The position numbers and the translations under genes were made by a program. From positions 57,791 to 121,790 of the forward strand of contig RAYM01000022.1 of the NCBI GenBank assembly GCA_003611805.1: 64,000 nucleotides of DNA, written 5' to 3'. This DNA is from a bacterium 1xD42-87 (GTDB lineage: Bacteria; Bacillota; Clostridia; Lachnospirales; Lachnospiraceae). Shown one piece after another: positions 13,807 to 22,578 of the stretch (position 1 is its first letter; each line of letters begins with the position of its first letter). The notes below the pieces were generated by a model. The model was not told where the DNA came from, made no database searches, and saw only the letters and a program-made list of their open reading frames with translations.

Positions 13807-15981
13807 ATGCAGGAAAACAATCTCACCGGACGGCTGACGCTGCCCACAGATGTGGATATGGTGGATGAGACCATACGGCTGAAAAATCTTCTGGGCGCGG
13901 ACGCCCTGCGGGACTGCGACGGGACGGACATGCCGGAGGCGCTGCTGTCCCAGGACGCCAAAATCTACGCCACCTACTACACCACCAGAAAGGACAACGC
14001 CTGGGCGGAGGCACACCCTGAGGAAATCCAGCAGGAATACCTGATCAGTGACCGGGTGACCGCCAGGGACAAAACCCTGCGCATCCGCCTGATGAAAGGC
14101 TTTCACACACAGCAGCTCAAGGTCAATACCATCGACGATCCGAAGCGCTGGTGGGAGGTCATCGACAGAACGACCGGGGAGATTGTTCCCACGGACCATT
14201 GGCAGTATGACGAAAGCGCGGGCGAGGTGGTGATCGACACCGTCCCCTACCATCAGTACACGGTAAGCTTCCTTGCTTTCCTGATCTGGGATCCCGTGCA
14301 CATGTACAACTTTATCACAAACGACTGGAAGGACGCGCCCCACCAGCTCACTTACGACGTGCGCCAGCCAAAAACACAGGCTTACGTGAAAGAAAAATTG
14401 AAACGCTGGTGCGAGGAAAATCCCAACGTGGACGTGGTGCGCTTCACCACCTTTTTCCACCAGTTCACCCTGACCTTCGACGACCAGAAGCGGGAAAAAT
14501 TCGTGGAATGGTTTGGCTACAGCGCCAGCGTCAGCCCCTATATTCTGGAGCAGTTTGAAAAATGGGCGGGCTATCCCTTCCGCCCGGAATACATCGTGGA
14601 CGAGGGTTACCACAACTCCATCTTCCGCAGCCCATCGAAGCAGTTCCTGGACTTTGTGGAATTCCAGCAGATCGAGGTGAGCAAACTCGCCAAAGAGCTG
14701 GTGGATATCGTCCACAGCTACGGCAAAGAAGCAATGATGTTCCTCGGCGACCACTGGATCGGCACCGAGCCTTTCGGCAAATACTTCAAAAATATCGGTC
14801 TTGACGCGGTGGTAGGCTCCGTGGGTGACGGCGTCACCCTGCGCATGATCTCCGACATAGAGGGCGTAACATACACGGAGGGACGGCTTCTGCCCTACTT
14901 CTTCCCGGACGTGTTCACGGAGGGCGGTGACCCCATCGGTGAATCGAAGGACAACTGGCTCAAGGCACGCCGCGCCATCCTGCGCTCCCCCGTAGACCGC
15001 ATCGGCTACGGCGGTTACCTGAAACTGGCAAACGAGTGGCCGGGCTTTATTGACCGCATCAGTCATGTCGTGACGGAGTTCCGTGAAATCCATGCCAATA
15101 TGCAGGGCTCCAAGGCTTACACCGCACCCTTTAAGGTGGCTGTCCTCAACAGCTGGGGAAATCTGCGCCGTTGGATGGCAAATCAGGTACACCACGCCCT
15201 CTGGTACCGCGAAATTTATTCCTATGTTGGCGTGATCGAGGCGCTGAGCGGTATGCCCATTGACGTGGAATTTATCACCTTTGAGGAGATGAAGCAGGGA
15301 ATCGATCCTGCAATCCGTGTCATCATCAATGCAGGTGACGCTTACACCGCTTTCAGCGGCGGCGAAGTCTGGAAAGATCCCGACTTAGTCTGCGCCCTGC
15401 GCCGTTTTGTGGATGAGGGCGGCGGCTTTATCGGCGTGGGCGAGCCTACCGCCTGCCAGTATCAGGGGCGCTTCTTCCAGTTAAGCGATGTTCTCGGCGT
15501 GGACAGGGAGCTCGGCTTCTCCATGAGCACCGACAAATACAATGAGCTGAACCGCGAGCATTTTATTCTGGAAGACGTGACTGGCGACATCGACTTCGGC
15601 GAGGGAAAAAGCCGCATCTACGCGCAGGGCGAGCACTACCAGATCCTTGACATGGACGGCAAGTACAGCCGTCTCGTAGTCAATGAGTACGGCAGGGGAC
15701 GCAGTGTCTACTTCACAGGACTGCCCTACTCTCCGCAGAACTGCCGTATCCTGCTGCGCGCTATCTACTATGCGGCGCACCGTGAAAATGAGATGAAGAA
15801 ATACTATGTCACAGACGTGGAGACTGAAATCGCCGTCTTTGAAAAGACAGGGATGCTCGCCGTGATCAACAACACGCAGCAGCCCCAAGAGACAGACCTT
15901 TATATAGAAGGCGTTTTGAAAAAGCATCTGGAGCTTACGCCCATGGAACTTAAGTGGATTAACTATGGGGAAAACCTGTAA
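13807..15981 (+). CDS. gnpA: 1,3-beta-galactosyl-N-acetylhexosamine phosphorylase (GH112)
   Basis: This 724-residue cytoplasmic enzyme phosphorolyses galacto-N-biose or lacto-N-biose to galactose 1-phosphate and GalNAc or GlcNAc. The full family length is present: an N-terminal TIM-barrel half with VVRFTTFFHQFTL, YPFRPEYIVDEGYHN and MFLGDHWIGTEPFGKYF, and the C-terminal GGGFIGVGEPTAC and GRSVYFTGLPYSPQNCR segments of the Rossmann-like and beta domains. AAAGGAGGACCGAAC precedes the ATG. Related clostridial GH112 enzymes can prefer galactosyl-rhamnose, but the adjacent N-acetylhexosamine kinase-like gene favours Gal-HexNAc from mucin or milk glycans. Confidence 0.93.
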   Translation: MQENNLTGRLTLPTDVDMVDETIRLKNLLGADALRDCDGTDMPEALLSQDAKIYATYYTTRKDNAWAEAHPEEIQQEYLISDRVTARDKTLRIRLMKGFHTQQLKVNTIDDPKRWWEVIDRTTGEIVPTDHWQYDESAGEVVIDTVPYHQYTVSFLAFLIWDPVHMYNFITNDWKDAPHQLTYDVRQPKTQAYVKEKLKRWCEENPNVDVVRFTTFFHQFTLTFDDQKREKFVEWFGYSASVSPYILEQFEKWAGYPFRPEYIVDEGYHNSIFRSPSKQFLDFVEFQQIEVSKLAKELVDIVHSYGKEAMMFLGDHWIGTEPFGKYFKNIGLDAVVGSVGDGVTLRMISDIEGVTYTEGRLLPYFFPDVFTEGGDPIGESKDNWLKARRAILRSPVDRIGYGGYLKLANEWPGFIDRISHVVTEFREIHANMQGSKAYTAPFKVAVLNSWGNLRRWMANQVHHALWYREIYSYVGVIEALSGMPIDVEFITFEEMKQGIDPAIRVIINAGDAYTAFSGGEVWKDPDLVCALRRFVDEGGGFIGVGEPTACQYQGRFFQLSDVLGVDRELGFSMSTDKYNELNREHFILEDVTGDIDFGEGKSRIYAQGEHYQILDMDGKYSRLVVNEYGRGRSVYFTGLPYSPQNCRILLRAIYYAAHRENEMKKYYVTDVETEIAVFEKTGMLAVINNTQQPQETDLYIEGVLKKHLELTPMELKWINYGENL

Positions 15982-16094
15982 TTCAGCCGTAAAAAACAAA
16001 AACGCCGCTAAACAACCGCACTGCCACTGTCTGCAGGAATGACATGAAACAGATGTAACCAAAAACAAAGCTGCATAGATGAAGGAGAATCCAT

Positions 16095-17210
16095 ATGACC
16101 AAGACCCCCGCCCCCGAAACCATAGACAATGCCATCGCCGCTTTCCGTCTGGCAGGCATTCCGCGCAGTGTGAACCCTCACGGAAACGGTCACATCAACG
16201 ATACCTATCTGGTAATCTGCGATGATGCCGGGAATGAGAAAAAGTATATCCTGCAGCGGATGAATCACTCCATTTTTCGGAATCCGCAGGCGCTCATGGA
16301 AAATGTGGCAGGCGTCACCTCCTATCTGCAGGAGAAAATCAGAGAGAGAAACGGCGATCCCGACCGTGAAACCTTAAGCGTTATCAAGACAAAAGACGGG
16401 AAAAATTATTTCGAAGATAGTTTACATAACTTCTGGCGTTTCTTCCCTTTTATTGAGGACACCTACTGTCTGGAAAAGGTAGAAAATGCCGGAGATTTTT
16501 ACGACTGTGCACAGGCTTTCGGCAGCTTCCAGCGTCAGCTCGCCGACTATCCCGCCGAGACACTGCACGAGACGATCCCGCTCTTCCACCACACCCCTTC
16601 CCGTTTTCAGACGTTTCAGAAAGCGGTCAGGGAGGATCCTCTGGGACGTGCGGACAGTGTGCGGGAGGAGATTAACTTTGCCCTTGCCAGAGAGGCAGAC
16701 ACCCATGTCCTCACCGATCTTCTGGAAAAGGGGGAGCTGCCCCTGCGGGTGACCCACAACGACACAAAGCTGAACAATATTCTCTTTGACGCCGTAACCA
16801 AAAAGGCGCTGTGCATCATTGATCTGGACACCGTGATGCCGGGGCTGTCCCTCTACGATTTCGGCGACGCCATCCGCACCGGCGCAAACACAGGCGCGGA
16901 GGATGAGACTGACCTGTCCAAAATCGGGCTGGACCTCTCCCTGTTCGAGACGTTCACGGCTGGATTTCTCACTGGCTGCGCTGGCAGCCTCACCCCGCTC
17001 GAGATCGAGCTTCTGCCTATGGGCGCGAAGCTCATGACCTACGAGTGCGGCATCCGCTTCCTTGCGGACTATCTGGTGGGCGACGTCTACTTCAAGATTC
17101 ACAAAGAACACCACAACTTAGATCGCGCCAGAACGCAGTTTAAGCTGGTGGCGGATATGGAGGCAAAGTGGGAGGAAATGGCGGAGATCGTCAGGCGTTT
17201 AAGTCGTTGA
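16095..17210 (+). CDS. N-acetylhexosamine 1-kinase-like aminoglycoside-phosphotransferase-fold kinase
   Basis: This 371-residue kinase probably phosphorylates GlcNAc or GalNAc at C1 after the GH112 reaction, as NahK does in bifidobacteria. It opens with NPHGNGHINDTYLV, has the Brenner catalytic loop VTHNDTKLNNILFD (catalytic Asp223) and the metal-binding IIDLDTVMPG (243-245). It follows gnpA after 113 bases with no clear terminator and has AAGGAGAATCCAT before its ATG. The uridylyltransferase and epimerase genes of the complete pathway are not in the window. Homoserine-kinase-like relatives exist, but context supports the sugar kinase. Confidence 0.85.
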   Translation: MTKTPAPETIDNAIAAFRLAGIPRSVNPHGNGHINDTYLVICDDAGNEKKYILQRMNHSIFRNPQALMENVAGVTSYLQEKIRERNGDPDRETLSVIKTKDGKNYFEDSLHNFWRFFPFIEDTYCLEKVENAGDFYDCAQAFGSFQRQLADYPAETLHETIPLFHHTPSRFQTFQKAVREDPLGRADSVREEINFALAREADTHVLTDLLEKGELPLRVTHNDTKLNNILFDAVTKKALCIIDLDTVMPGLSLYDFGDAIRTGANTGAEDETDLSKIGLDLSLFETFTAGFLTGCAGSLTPLEIELLPMGAKLMTYECGIRFLADYLVGDVYFKIHKEHHNLDRARTQFKLVADMEAKWEEMAEIVRRLSR

Positions 17211-18159
17211 CAATCTCCTCAATGACAGAAACATCTTCTTCCAATTCTTCTGCAATTGCAGGGACTGGTTTGCCTTTGGCAAGTTTTTTCCGCACCAATT
17301 CCCTGCGGTTTTCTTCACGCCCTCTGGTCAATCCGATCTCTATTCCTTTTTCTATTCCTTTTTCCATTCCTTCTTTTATGCCTTCTTCCTTCCCCTCACG
17401 AAAAAGCGTTCTGAAATGTTTTTTCTCATCATATTCTGTCAAAATCATATGCAGTACCTCCGCTTTCTGTTTGACCAGGATATCTCTAAGTATCCCCTTC
17501 TCAATACAGGTGTCTATCGCCGTGTGAACGGCTTCCTCCCGGCGCATTCCCTTTTTTATATTCTCTTCTATTTCCGAAGAAAACTCCGAATACTCCCACA
17601 GCCTGTGGCACTTCTCCATAAGTGCCCGGTTGTAGCCGCGGTTAATGTTCAGTACTTCACAGGTACATTCCAGACAGCCGCTCCCCCGTCCAGTCGGAAA
17701 GGCATCCGACAGATAGAGCAGCAGATTGTCAGTCTGCATACCGGCACCGTTATAAAAAACAATGTATACGGGCGTAGGCAGTTCTACGCGCTTCGTACCG
17801 TAAATGTCATCTTCTCGGGAGGCAAGAAGCCCTTCAAACTGCTGGGCAAAGTATAACATTCCCCGCAGAGGCATATTCGCATTCCATGTGCTCTGATGTT
17901 CATAGAGATTCAAGGTATTTCCGATCATAAAGGACAGATCATTCTTCATCTTCATAAAGATCACATCCTCCATGGTAATCACCTCAAGCTCCTCGAGATT
18001 TTGGTATGTACTGCCATTCAGTGCATTGTAAAGCTCCAGCAAATCTTTTTTCTCCCGGAATAGATGCCGAAAAAGTACATCCCTGTACTTACGGTTGTTT
18101 CTAAGCCGCTTCCACCAGCTGCCGTGTCTGAACCAATTTCTCTTGTTTCGTTTTACCAT
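17191..18159 (-). CDS. Rpn-family (PD-(D/E)XK) recombination-promoting nuclease / transposase-like protein
   Basis: This 322-residue protein starts with a basic MVKRNKRNWFRHGSWWKRLR, then YRDVLFRHLFREKKDLLELYNALNG, the opening of Rpn nucleases. It continues with EHQSTWNANMPLRGMLYFAQQ and PTPVYIVFYNG. The C-terminal third has a Glu/Gly/Lys repeat (EEGIKEGMEKGIEKGIEIG) and an HTH-like end. Rpn proteins are DNA endonucleases often multiplied in Lachnospiraceae genomes; they are not active insertion sequences. Its 3' end overlaps the kinase gene by 20 bases on the opposite strand. GGAGG precedes the ATG. Confidence 0.85.
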   Translation of the reverse strand: MVKRNKRNWFRHGSWWKRLRNNRKYRDVLFRHLFREKKDLLELYNALNGSTYQNLEELEVITMEDVIFMKMKNDLSFMIGNTLNLYEHQSTWNANMPLRGMLYFAQQFEGLLASREDDIYGTKRVELPTPVYIVFYNGAGMQTDNLLLYLSDAFPTGRGSGCLECTCEVLNINRGYNRALMEKCHRLWEYSEFSSEIEENIKKGMRREEAVHTAIDTCIEKGILRDILVKQKAEVLHMILTEYDEKKHFRTLFREGKEEGIKEGMEKGIEKGIEIGLTRGREENRRELVRKKLAKGKPVPAIAEELEEDVSVIEEIVNDLNA

Positions 18160-18297
18160 AGATTTTCCTCCATTATACAGTATTTTAAAAATAAATACAA
18201 GGGATTGTCTCCGAGGAATCCGGAAAGAATCTTAAGACCGCAAGCAGATGACCCGTCTGCGTTTTGCTTTGCATAGATTAAAAGATATCACAGACAA

Positions 18298-18334
18298 CAG
18301 GAGGATGCAAGAAAAATATCCTGCAATCCTCCTG
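18298..18334 (-). terminator. Hairpin after purF
   Basis: CAGGAGGATGCA (18298-18309) pairs with TGCAATCCTCCTG (18322-18334) with one bulged base. It lies 43 bases past the purF stop. A second hairpin, GCAGA/TCTGC with a following T-rich run, lies near 18244-18270. No gene is seen in 18160-18376. Confidence 0.5.
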
Positions 18335-18376
18335 AAAATTAATTTCAAATCCATCTCCCTTCATAGAAATGCCGTG

Positions 18377-19759
18377 TCAGACCCCGCCGCAATCCATCGG
18401 ATACACCCCGTCAAAACAGGCTTTACAGAGGGGCAGCCCCTCCGCCATCTTCTCCAGGTCTTCCAGCCGCATGTAGCCGAGGGAGTCCGCCCCAATCATC
18501 TCCCGTATCGCCTCCTCGCTGTGGTTCGCCGCGATGAGCTGAGAATTGGAGGGCACGTCGGTGCCGAAATAACAGGGATAGAGAAAGGGCGGCGAGCTGA
18601 TTCTCACATGCACTTCTCTGGCTCCCGCCTCCTTCAACATGCGGATCAGGTTGGCTATGGTGGTTCCGCGCACAATGGAATCATCCACCAGCACGATCCG
18701 CTTATCCTTTACCGCCGATTCCAGCACACTAAGCTTCATACGGACGGCAGACTCCCGCTCCGTCTGGGTCGGCTTAATGAAAGTTCTCCCTATGTAGCCG
18801 TTCTTATAAAACGCCAGCCCGAATGGGATGCCGCTCTCCTGCGCGTATCCCTGCGCTGCCGGAAGCCCCGACTCCGGCACCCCGGTCACCAGATCCGCCT
18901 CCACGGGATAAGATTTTGCAAGCATCCTCCCCGCCCGGATTCGGGCGTCGTACACCCGCACACCGTCCATCGCGCTGTCCAGTCTGGCAAAATAAATATA
19001 CTCAAAAATACAGTGGGCGCACTGTCCTTCTTTCGGCAGCATCTGCGACCTGACATCCCCGCCGGAAATCGTGACCACTTCACCCGGCAGAATATCCCTC
19101 ACAAAAGAAGCACCCACAGCTTCCAGCGCGCAGGACTCCGAGGCGAGCACATAAGTCTCTCCCCGTTTTCCGAGGCACAGAGGTTTTAAGCCGTAAGGAT
19201 CCCGCACGCCGATCAGCTTCCGGGGACTCATAATGACCAGCGCATAGCCGCCCTTTATTTTCAGAGCTGTCTTATAAACCGCCTCCTCCACCGTGGCGGA
19301 ATGCACCCGCTCCCTCGCGATGTGGAAAGCGATCACCTCCGAGTCCGTGGTCGTGTGAAAAATCGCCCCGTTCTGGATCAGCTCCCACTTTAACTCCGGC
19401 GTGTTGATCAGATTGCCGTTGTGGGCGAGAGCCAGTGTCCCCTTGATGTAAGAGAGCACAAGCGGCTGGGCGTTCTCAGCAACAGACGCCCCCGTGGTGG
19501 AATAGCGCACATGTCCCAGACCGATATTGCCGTCCATCTTCTCCAAAACTTCCTTCGTGAGCACCTCGCTCACCAGCCCTAGGTCCTTGTGAAAACACAC
19601 GTTACCCCGCTCCCTGTCCGTTCTGGAAACCGCCATCCCACAGGCTTCCTGCCCCCTGTGCTGCAGGGCTGTCAGCCCGTAGTAAAGGGAGGGCGCCACG
19701 TTCTCCCCCTCCGGTCCGTACATGCCGAACACGCCGCATGCTTCTTTTATCTTGGTCAT
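18377..19759 (-). CDS. purF: Amidophosphoribosyltransferase
   Basis: This 460-residue enzyme makes phosphoribosylamine from PRPP and glutamine, the first step of purine synthesis. The N-terminus MTKIKEACGVFG holds the Ntn nucleophile Cys8 after a short propeptide. The glutaminase domain follows (GHVRYSTTG, ALAHNGNL), then the PRPP motif RIVLVDDSIVRGTT. Cysteines in the CIFEYIYFARLDS region and the C-terminal CKACFDGVYPMDC stretch are those that hold the iron-sulfur cluster in the Bacillus-type enzyme. GGAGGAGATAAC fixes the start at 19759. No other pur genes are adjacent, so it is a single-gene unit. Confidence 0.96.
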   Translation of the reverse strand: MTKIKEACGVFGMYGPEGENVAPSLYYGLTALQHRGQEACGMAVSRTDRERGNVCFHKDLGLVSEVLTKEVLEKMDGNIGLGHVRYSTTGASVAENAQPLVLSYIKGTLALAHNGNLINTPELKWELIQNGAIFHTTTDSEVIAFHIARERVHSATVEEAVYKTALKIKGGYALVIMSPRKLIGVRDPYGLKPLCLGKRGETYVLASESCALEAVGASFVRDILPGEVVTISGGDVRSQMLPKEGQCAHCIFEYIYFARLDSAMDGVRVYDARIRAGRMLAKSYPVEADLVTGVPESGLPAAQGYAQESGIPFGLAFYKNGYIGRTFIKPTQTERESAVRMKLSVLESAVKDKRIVLVDDSIVRGTTIANLIRMLKEAGAREVHVRISSPPFLYPCYFGTDVPSNSQLIAANHSEEAIREMIGADSLGYMRLEDLEKMAEGLPLCKACFDGVYPMDCGGV

Positions 19760-19840
19760 GTTATCTCCTCCGTTTTCTGACTCTGCTGACTCTCCCTGCG
19801 CGCATAAGCAGACTTGAAATGCTGTGTTTCTCCCATACAC

Positions 19841-19896
19841 GCAAGAAAGGACAAAGAAATCCTCCCAGACTTCTTTGTCCCAACGTGTTTATTCTA
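19841..19896 (-). promoter_or_regulatory. purF promoter and leader stem-loop
   Basis: TAGAAT (19891-19896, minus strand) is preceded by GTGG as an extended -10. Directly after the predicted start, GGACAAAGAA/TTCTTTGTCC (19849-19858 and 19871-19880) form a perfect 10-base stem, extended by ACACG/CGTGT. No classical PurR box was recognised. The stem could act as an attenuator. Confidence 0.5.
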
Positions 19897-19928
19897 CCAC
19901 AGGCTATTTATTTTTTCCAGTATTTTTC

Positions 19929-20111
19929 TTAACCTTTGATTCTATCTATCTCCGTAAGATTTACACCGGAGGATATAAGAATCACTTTTAAATCCAGATA
20001 TCTTTTCTTTAAAGATTTATAAACATCCGAATCTTTTTCAGCCAATTCTATCCAGTCCTGTACTCTGGAAAATTCCTCTACAGATATCTTTAACATTTCC
20101 TTTTCTGTCAT
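19929..20111 (-). CDS. Tiny protein of unknown function (paralogue 1)
   Basis: I do not recognise this 60-residue helical protein, MTEKEMLKISVEEFSRVQDW at the start and SSGVNLTEIDRIKG at the end. It is clearly related to the 63-residue protein encoded next door: both end in a YLxLKxIL-x3-GVNLT(E/D)ID(R/K)IK pattern and both have a KIQ/RVQ-D helix in the first half. GGGAGTTGTTATGAT precedes the ATG. There is no signal peptide or membrane segment. It probably forms an operon with its paralogue. Confidence 0.7.
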   Translation of the reverse strand: MTEKEMLKISVEEFSRVQDWIELAEKDSDVYKSLKKRYLDLKVILISSGVNLTEIDRIKG

Positions 20112-20170
20112 ATCATAACAACTCCCTGTTATCTTCTTAATTTCTTTTGTGTTCTTTTATGAATCTCCAA

Positions 20171-20362
20171 TCACTCTTTGATTTTATCAATATCTGTTAG
20201 ATTGACACCCGCCACTTGTAAGATCGCTTTTAAGGAAAGATATTCATCCTTTAATTTTTCATACGTTCTTGCAGCATTTTCTTCTTTTGCAATGATCATG
20301 TAATCCTGAATTTTTTTAAAATCATCAATCGCTGCTTTTGCAATTTCAAGACCGTTTGGCAT
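20171..20362 (-). CDS. Tiny protein of unknown function (paralogue 2)
   Basis: This 63-residue helical protein begins MPNGLEIAKAAIDDFKKIQD and ends AGVNLTDIDKIKE. It precedes paralogue 1 by 59 bases and shares its C-terminal signature, so the pair arose by tandem duplication. AGGTGATTAT is the ribosome site. A minus-strand promoter TAGACT-N17-TATACT is visible about 50-85 bases upstream. Alternating charged and hydrophobic residues suggest a two-helix bundle; role unknown. Confidence 0.7.
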   Translation of the reverse strand: MPNGLEIAKAAIDDFKKIQDYMIIAKEENAARTYEKLKDEYLSLKAILQVAGVNLTDIDKIKE

Positions 20363-20483
20363 ATAATCACCTGCTTTCTATATTGCGGCTATGGCTTTTA
20401 TCGTTACAGTATGAGTATATCATATTTCAGATGCAAAGTCTATTCCATCGTCAAGGCGCTTTAGCTGCGAATCTACAATCCCC

Positions 20484-22538
20484 TCAAATTTTCCCAATCA
20501 GATATTCCTGCCGTCCCTCTCTCAAAAAGACCGGCAGCGTCCGGATATCCGCCTCCACATCATACCACTTACCGCCTTCGTACGTCTCACCGCTTCCCGC
20601 GTGTACGAAAGAAACGCCTGCCGGAAGATACACTTTTCGTCCCCGCGCATTCTCATAACAGACCGGCGCTACCAGAATATCCGGACCAAACATATAGGCA
20701 TCCCTGATCTCCCAGCATACCGCGTCCTCCGGGAATTCATAGAAAAACGCGCGCATGACCGAAGCCCCCGTCTCGTGGGCTTCTCTCATAAGACTTCTCG
20801 TGTAATCCCGCATCAACTCACGGATACGGATAAATTTCACCATGATCTCTTCGTTTTCTTCCCCGTAACTCCACACCTCATTCTCAGCGCCCGTCCACTC
20901 TCTGACTTCGCCCGCCTGATTCACGATCTGTTCACCGGGCAGTCTGCAGCCGTGAATCCGCATCACCGGACAGAAGGTGCCAAACTGGAACCACCGGATC
21001 AGCAGCTCCTTGAAGCCTTCGTCGTGTATGTTACCGCCATGGAACCCGCCGATATCCGTTGTCCACCACGGAATACCGCACAGTCCCATATGAATACCCG
21101 CGCAGATCTGTTTCCGAAAATCTTCGTAGGTTGACATAATATCTCCAGACCAGACAAGGGCACCGTACCGCTGGCTTCCCGCCCATGCGCAGCGAATCAG
21201 ATTGACGATATCCTCCTGCCCGCACGCCTTTTGCCCCTCGTAGAAGAGGCGCGCATACTCCCTTGGATAGATGTTGCCGGTCTGCGCCACCGGACCGACA
21301 TGAAACCGATAATCCGCATGGTCGTACGTGGTAAACTCCGGCTCCGCCTCGTCCAGCCAGAAAGTGCGGATGCCGAGATCCGCATAATTTTTCCGGCATT
21401 TCTCCCATACGTACTCTCTTGTACGCGGATTGGTCGCGTCCATAAACACATTGTTGCCATGGAAGATCATCTGCACATCGATACCGGAATTGCTCTTCAC
21501 AAGAAGTCCCTGCTGTTTCATCTCCTCATAATTCTCGCTGCGCCAGTCCACCTGCGGCCAGATCGACACCATCACCTTGATACCCATATCCTGTATCTTA
21601 CGGATCATTTCTTCCGGATGCGGGAAATACTCCTCGTCAAAACGCCAGTCGCCGCATCTGGGCCAATGGTAATAATCAATGACAAGCACATCCACGGGAA
21701 TGTCTCTCTTCTTATACTCACGCGCGATCTGCAGTACCTGTTCTTCATTGTAGTATCGGAGCTTGCACTGCCAGAAGCCAAGCCCGTACTCCGGCATCAT
21801 GGGCACCCTTCCCGTCACCGCCGTATACGCCTCTAAGATTTGTGCAGGGGTATCGCCAGCGGTGATCCAATAGTCGAGCTGCCTCGTCTCCTCCGCCACC
21901 CACTCCGTCGTATTGCTGCCGAAATGCACTTCGCCTACCGCCGCATTGTGCCACAAAAACCCGTAGCCCAGACTGGAAACATAAAAAGGGATGCTCGCCT
22001 GCGAGTTTCTGTGTGCAAGCTCCAGATTGCAGCCTTTCAGGTCAAAAATCTCCTGCTGGTACTGCCCCATCCCGTAGATTTTTTCCTGCGGGTCAGAGAC
22101 AAAGCTTGCCTTCAGACGATACCCGCCGCCCGGCAGCGGTTTGAAATGTCTGGCTTTTTTCTGCAGGGCGCCGCCGTTTGGGATCTCCTGCAAAAGCACC
22201 TCGCCCTTTTGGTTTCGAAAGGTGATCTGCACGGCGTTGCCCCATGTATTGACCGCAAGCTGCGCCTGTATGTTCCCGTTCGTGATGGACGCCTCCAGCT
22301 CGTGTATCTCCACCCGGACACCCTGCTTCTCCGCTCCCGCAGCGCCCTTTTCCTCCGCCGTCTCTTTTCCCGCCTCCCTGCACTGGGGATCGAGAAGCGC
22401 AATGCTGCCCTCCTCAATCTCTCCGAGAAAAGCCGCCCGGACACGAAAACTGTTTTCCCCCCAGGGCGTTACCATAACTGTCTCTCCGTTTTCCCGAAAT
22501 ATCAGATTTCCGTCTTTCTCCTCAAAAAATTGCAGCAT
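20484..22538 (-). CDS. GH31 alpha-glycosidase, alpha-xylosidase type
   Basis: This 684-residue enzyme should release alpha-linked xylose (or glucose) from oligosaccharides. An N-terminal beta domain leads to the barrel: GFWQCKLRYYNEEQVLQIA, VLVIDYYHWPRCGDWRFDEE, the nucleophile Asp396 in FWLDEAEPEF and the likely acid Asp466 in VWSGDIMST. No signal peptide is present, so it acts inside the cell on imported sugars. The start at 22538 follows GAGGAGGAGAAG. It is the last enzyme gene of the ABC importer/GH127 operon and a paralogue of the GH31 at 36.6 kb. Specificity within GH31 cannot be fixed from motifs. Confidence 0.9.
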   Translation of the reverse strand: MLQFFEEKDGNLIFRENGETVMVTPWGENSFRVRAAFLGEIEEGSIALLDPQCREAGKETAEEKGAAGAEKQGVRVEIHELEASITNGNIQAQLAVNTWGNAVQITFRNQKGEVLLQEIPNGGALQKKARHFKPLPGGGYRLKASFVSDPQEKIYGMGQYQQEIFDLKGCNLELAHRNSQASIPFYVSSLGYGFLWHNAAVGEVHFGSNTTEWVAEETRQLDYWITAGDTPAQILEAYTAVTGRVPMMPEYGLGFWQCKLRYYNEEQVLQIAREYKKRDIPVDVLVIDYYHWPRCGDWRFDEEYFPHPEEMIRKIQDMGIKVMVSIWPQVDWRSENYEEMKQQGLLVKSNSGIDVQMIFHGNNVFMDATNPRTREYVWEKCRKNYADLGIRTFWLDEAEPEFTTYDHADYRFHVGPVAQTGNIYPREYARLFYEGQKACGQEDIVNLIRCAWAGSQRYGALVWSGDIMSTYEDFRKQICAGIHMGLCGIPWWTTDIGGFHGGNIHDEGFKELLIRWFQFGTFCPVMRIHGCRLPGEQIVNQAGEVREWTGAENEVWSYGEENEEIMVKFIRIRELMRDYTRSLMREAHETGASVMRAFFYEFPEDAVCWEIRDAYMFGPDILVAPVCYENARGRKVYLPAGVSFVHAGSGETYEGGKWYDVEADIRTLPVFLREGRQEYLIGKI

Positions 22539-22578
22539 CTTCTCCTCCTCACCGCACCCTGTCCTCCAACAAAATCCA

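Noticed and set aside
13528..15195. 555-codon minus-strand frame opposite gnpA
   Set aside because: Antisense shadow of a recognised GH112 gene with no family features.
17191..18159. Rpn protein as part of an active insertion sequence
   Set aside because: No terminal inverted repeats or target duplication flank it, and Rpn proteins are host-type nucleases despite the transposase label.
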